32,125 nucleotides of DNA from Rhodobacter sp. (GTDB lineage Bacteria > Pseudomonadota > Alphaproteobacteria > Rhodobacterales > Rhodobacteraceae): contig JAIYDJ010000080.1 of the NCBI GenBank assembly GCA_027487575.1, positions 1 to 32,125 of the forward strand, read 5' to 3'. Within the stretch, counting starts at the first letter, position 1. Each line of letters opens with the position of its first letter. This document shows, piece after piece, positions 30,673 to 32,125 of the stretch. The position numbers were made by a program, and so were the translations under genes. The notes beneath the pieces are model-generated. The model had not been told where the DNA came from, did not search any database, and saw nothing but the letters and a program-made list of their open reading frames with translations.

Positions 30673-31518
30673 TCATTCTGCGGCCGCGCGGGCGGCCTCG
30701 TAGGCGCGCAGGTCGGCCAGCGTATGCCGCCCCGTTTCGGCCCGGGTCGCGGGCAGCGGCACACAGGTCACCGTCAGCCCCGAGTCGCGCAGCACGCAGA
30801 CGGAAAAGGACGTGCCCTGCACCATGCGGATGCCCTGGCCTGCAAACAGCGGATCAAGCGCCGCATGCTGACCCATGCCCACGATCAGCGGGATGCCGTG
30901 CCACTGGGTGAACCGGTCCATGTGGATGTGCCCGCAGAAGATGCCGGCAATGGCATGGCCCCGGACGATCTGCGCCAGACGGGCAGTCGCGGCAAAGGAC
31001 AGGCTTTCCCATTCCCAATCGGGGTCCATGTCCAGCGCGGGGGCGTGGTGGAACATCAGGACCTTGGGCAGGTCCGGGTGGTTGGCCAGCGCGGCTTCCA
31101 GAAAGGCGAACTGCGCATCGTCCAATTCGCCGCCGATCTTGTCGGCGCGGCTGGTGTCCAGCGTGATCACATGCACGCCCGCGATCACCGTCTCATGGTC
31201 ATGGGGCGCGTCACCCATGTCGGCGCCATCCAGCATCCCGGCCCGGAAACCCGCCCGCGTGTCGTGATTGCCCAGAGCATAGACGACCGGCATCGGCGCG
31301 TCGGCCATCAGCCCGCGCAGGGTCTGGTAGGACGCGGTATCGCCGTGGTTGGTCAGATCGCCGCTGACAAGGATGAAGGCGGGTTGCGTAGCCATCCCCG
31401 CGATCATGCCGCGCACGGTCAGTAGGGTCGCGGTGGTGTCGGAATGCAGGGCTGCGTCCACCGGATCGGGTGCGCTGATGTGCAGGTCGGTCAGATGCAG
31501 AAATGTCGTCATCATCAT
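30673..31518 (-). CDS. Metallophosphoesterase, class III cyclic-nucleotide/glycerophosphodiester phosphodiesterase-like
   Basis: 281 residues with the complete calcineurin-like motif series: D-x-H in LTDLHISAP (near 11), SGDLTNHGD (near 51), GNHDTR (near 82), FHHAP, and GHIH (CGHIHMD, near 200). This arrangement is that of CpdA and GpdQ, which cleave 3',5'-cAMP or glycerophosphodiesters. Three consecutive ATGs at 31518, 31515 and 31512 follow AAGGA; 31515 or 31512 has the better spacing. It lies between the phosphatase and binding-protein genes of a leftward operon with a Ugp-like transporter, which favours a phosphodiester substrate. Confidence 0.9.
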   Translation of the reverse strand: MMMTTFLHLTDLHISAPDPVDAALHSDTTATLLTVRGMIAGMATQPAFILVSGDLTNHGDTASYQTLRGLMADAPMPVVYALGNHDTRAGFRAGMLDGADMGDAPHDHETVIAGVHVITLDTSRADKIGGELDDAQFAFLEAALANHPDLPKVLMFHHAPALDMDPDWEWESLSFAATARLAQIVRGHAIAGIFCGHIHMDRFTQWHGIPLIVGMGQHAALDPLFAGQGIRMVQGTSFSVCVLRDSGLTVTCVPLPATRAETGRHTLADLRAYEAARAAAE

Positions 31519-31554
31519 GTGTCCTTGTTCAGGGGCCCGGCACGGCGGGCGGTG

Positions 31555-32125
31555 TCAGATCAGGCTGCGGTGGCTCCATGCGTGCAGGGTCGGCTCGCCC
31601 AGAACCTCGCGGGCGAAGGCGCGGGCGCCACCATGCTGCCTGTCAAGCTCTTGGAAGGCCGCATCCAGATAGGCGGGCCGCACGCCCAGCACCGCCGGCC
31701 GCGCCGAAGGGGCAATGTGTGCCACAAGGTCTGCGTCCGGGCGCCAAAGCCCAGCCGTCGCCAAGTAGTCCGCCATGACCGCCGCCGCTGGCACCCCCAG
31801 CGTTGCCAGCAAAAGCGCCGCGGCAAAGCCGGTGCGGTCCTTGCCTGCGGTGCAGTGAAACAGCACCGGACCCGGCGCTGCGGCAACGGCACCCAGAAAG
31901 GCCGCGAAGACGTCGGCATTCAACCGGACGAAATCGCGGTAGACCTCGGCCATCGCGGCAGCGGCTTTGGCATCATCGATCCCGGCCATGGGGTCGGAGG
32001 CCAGAAGACCCGCGGTCGCTCCGGTGCGGACCGGCAGCGAAAGCTGCCGGGCACCCTGTTCCGGGGCAATGGCCACGGGGGCCGACGCGGCCTCGTCCGG
32101 CTGGCGGAAGTCCACGACCAGCGCC
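31555..32125 (-). CDS. Tyrosine-phosphatase-like protein (Y_phosphatase3 type), 5' end missing
   Basis: The frame enters from the right edge and ends at 31555; 190 residues are visible. The C-x5-R phosphate loop is clear: LFHCTAGKDRTG. The upstream ALVVDFRQ fits the strand preceding the general acid region of this family, so the true start lies outside the window. Members act on phosphotyrosine, phosphoinositides or other phosphoesters. It is the first visible gene of a leftward operon with a metallophosphoesterase and a Ugp-like transporter, so a small phosphoester substrate is as likely as a protein. Confidence 0.85.
   Translation of the reverse strand, partial: ALVVDFRQPDEAASAPVAIAPEQGARQLSLPVRTGATAGLLASDPMAGIDDAKAAAAMAEVYRDFVRLNADVFAAFLGAVAAAPGPVLFHCTAGKDRTGFAAALLLATLGVPAAAVMADYLATAGLWRPDADLVAHIAPSARPAVLGVRPAYLDAAFQELDRQHGGARAFAREVLGEPTLHAWSHRSLI

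Overview
The window is GC-rich, densely coded bacterial DNA with short intergenic gaps and strong Shine-Dalgarno sites. The gene mix suggests an alphaproteobacterium, most likely of the Rhodobacterales/Paracoccaceae type: a tripartite tricarboxylate transporter (TctABC), a ChvI-like regulator, an FNR-type box upstream of a universal stress protein, a phnF-phnM pair, Ugp-like ABC genes and an RTX protein. This assignment is inference from gene content. No rRNA, tRNA, CRISPR array, insertion sequence or phage gene was seen.

Region 1 (1-14149) looks like one catabolic and uptake island. It holds a 5' portion of an EutA-family reactivase gene (running off the left edge), a double cupin, a Rieske ferredoxin and a phthalate-dioxygenase-like Rieske oxygenase. 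The oxygenase heads a run of an unrecognised 179-aa protein, a class II aldolase/decarboxylase, a protein with a polyhistidine tail and two paralogous half-size permeases. Facing it is a leftward run of two small cupins, TctC and a thiamine-diphosphate enzyme, and next to that tctA-tctB plus a 3-hydroxyisobutyrate-dehydrogenase-like gene. Three promoter regions in this island (982-997, 2642-2657, 11247-11262) carry nearly the same 16-bp imperfect palindrome, which suggests a single regulator encoded outside the window. The substrate is unknown; a carboxylated, possibly aromatic, acid taken up by TctABC is the most natural guess.

Region 2 (14150-21309) is a stress and regulation block: a TerC-family membrane protein behind a structured leader, a small helix-turn-helix protein, a universal stress protein with an upstream FNR-like box, a DUF481-type outer-membrane protein, an OmpR/ChvI-like regulator whose receiver has lost its phosphorylation residues, a 72-aa basic protein, a 1-Cys peroxiredoxin and a second, intact OmpR-type response regulator. 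No histidine kinase is present.

Region 3 (21310-24465) is a single large secreted protein: an N-terminal glycosidase-like domain followed by RTX calcium-binding repeats.

Region 4 (24466-32125) is phosphorus or ester related: phnF-phnM, a TetR regulator, and a leftward operon of a tyrosine-phosphatase-like protein (cut by the right edge), a metallophosphoesterase, a sugar/glycerophosphate-type binding protein and two permeases. No ATPase gene for this ABC system lies in the window.
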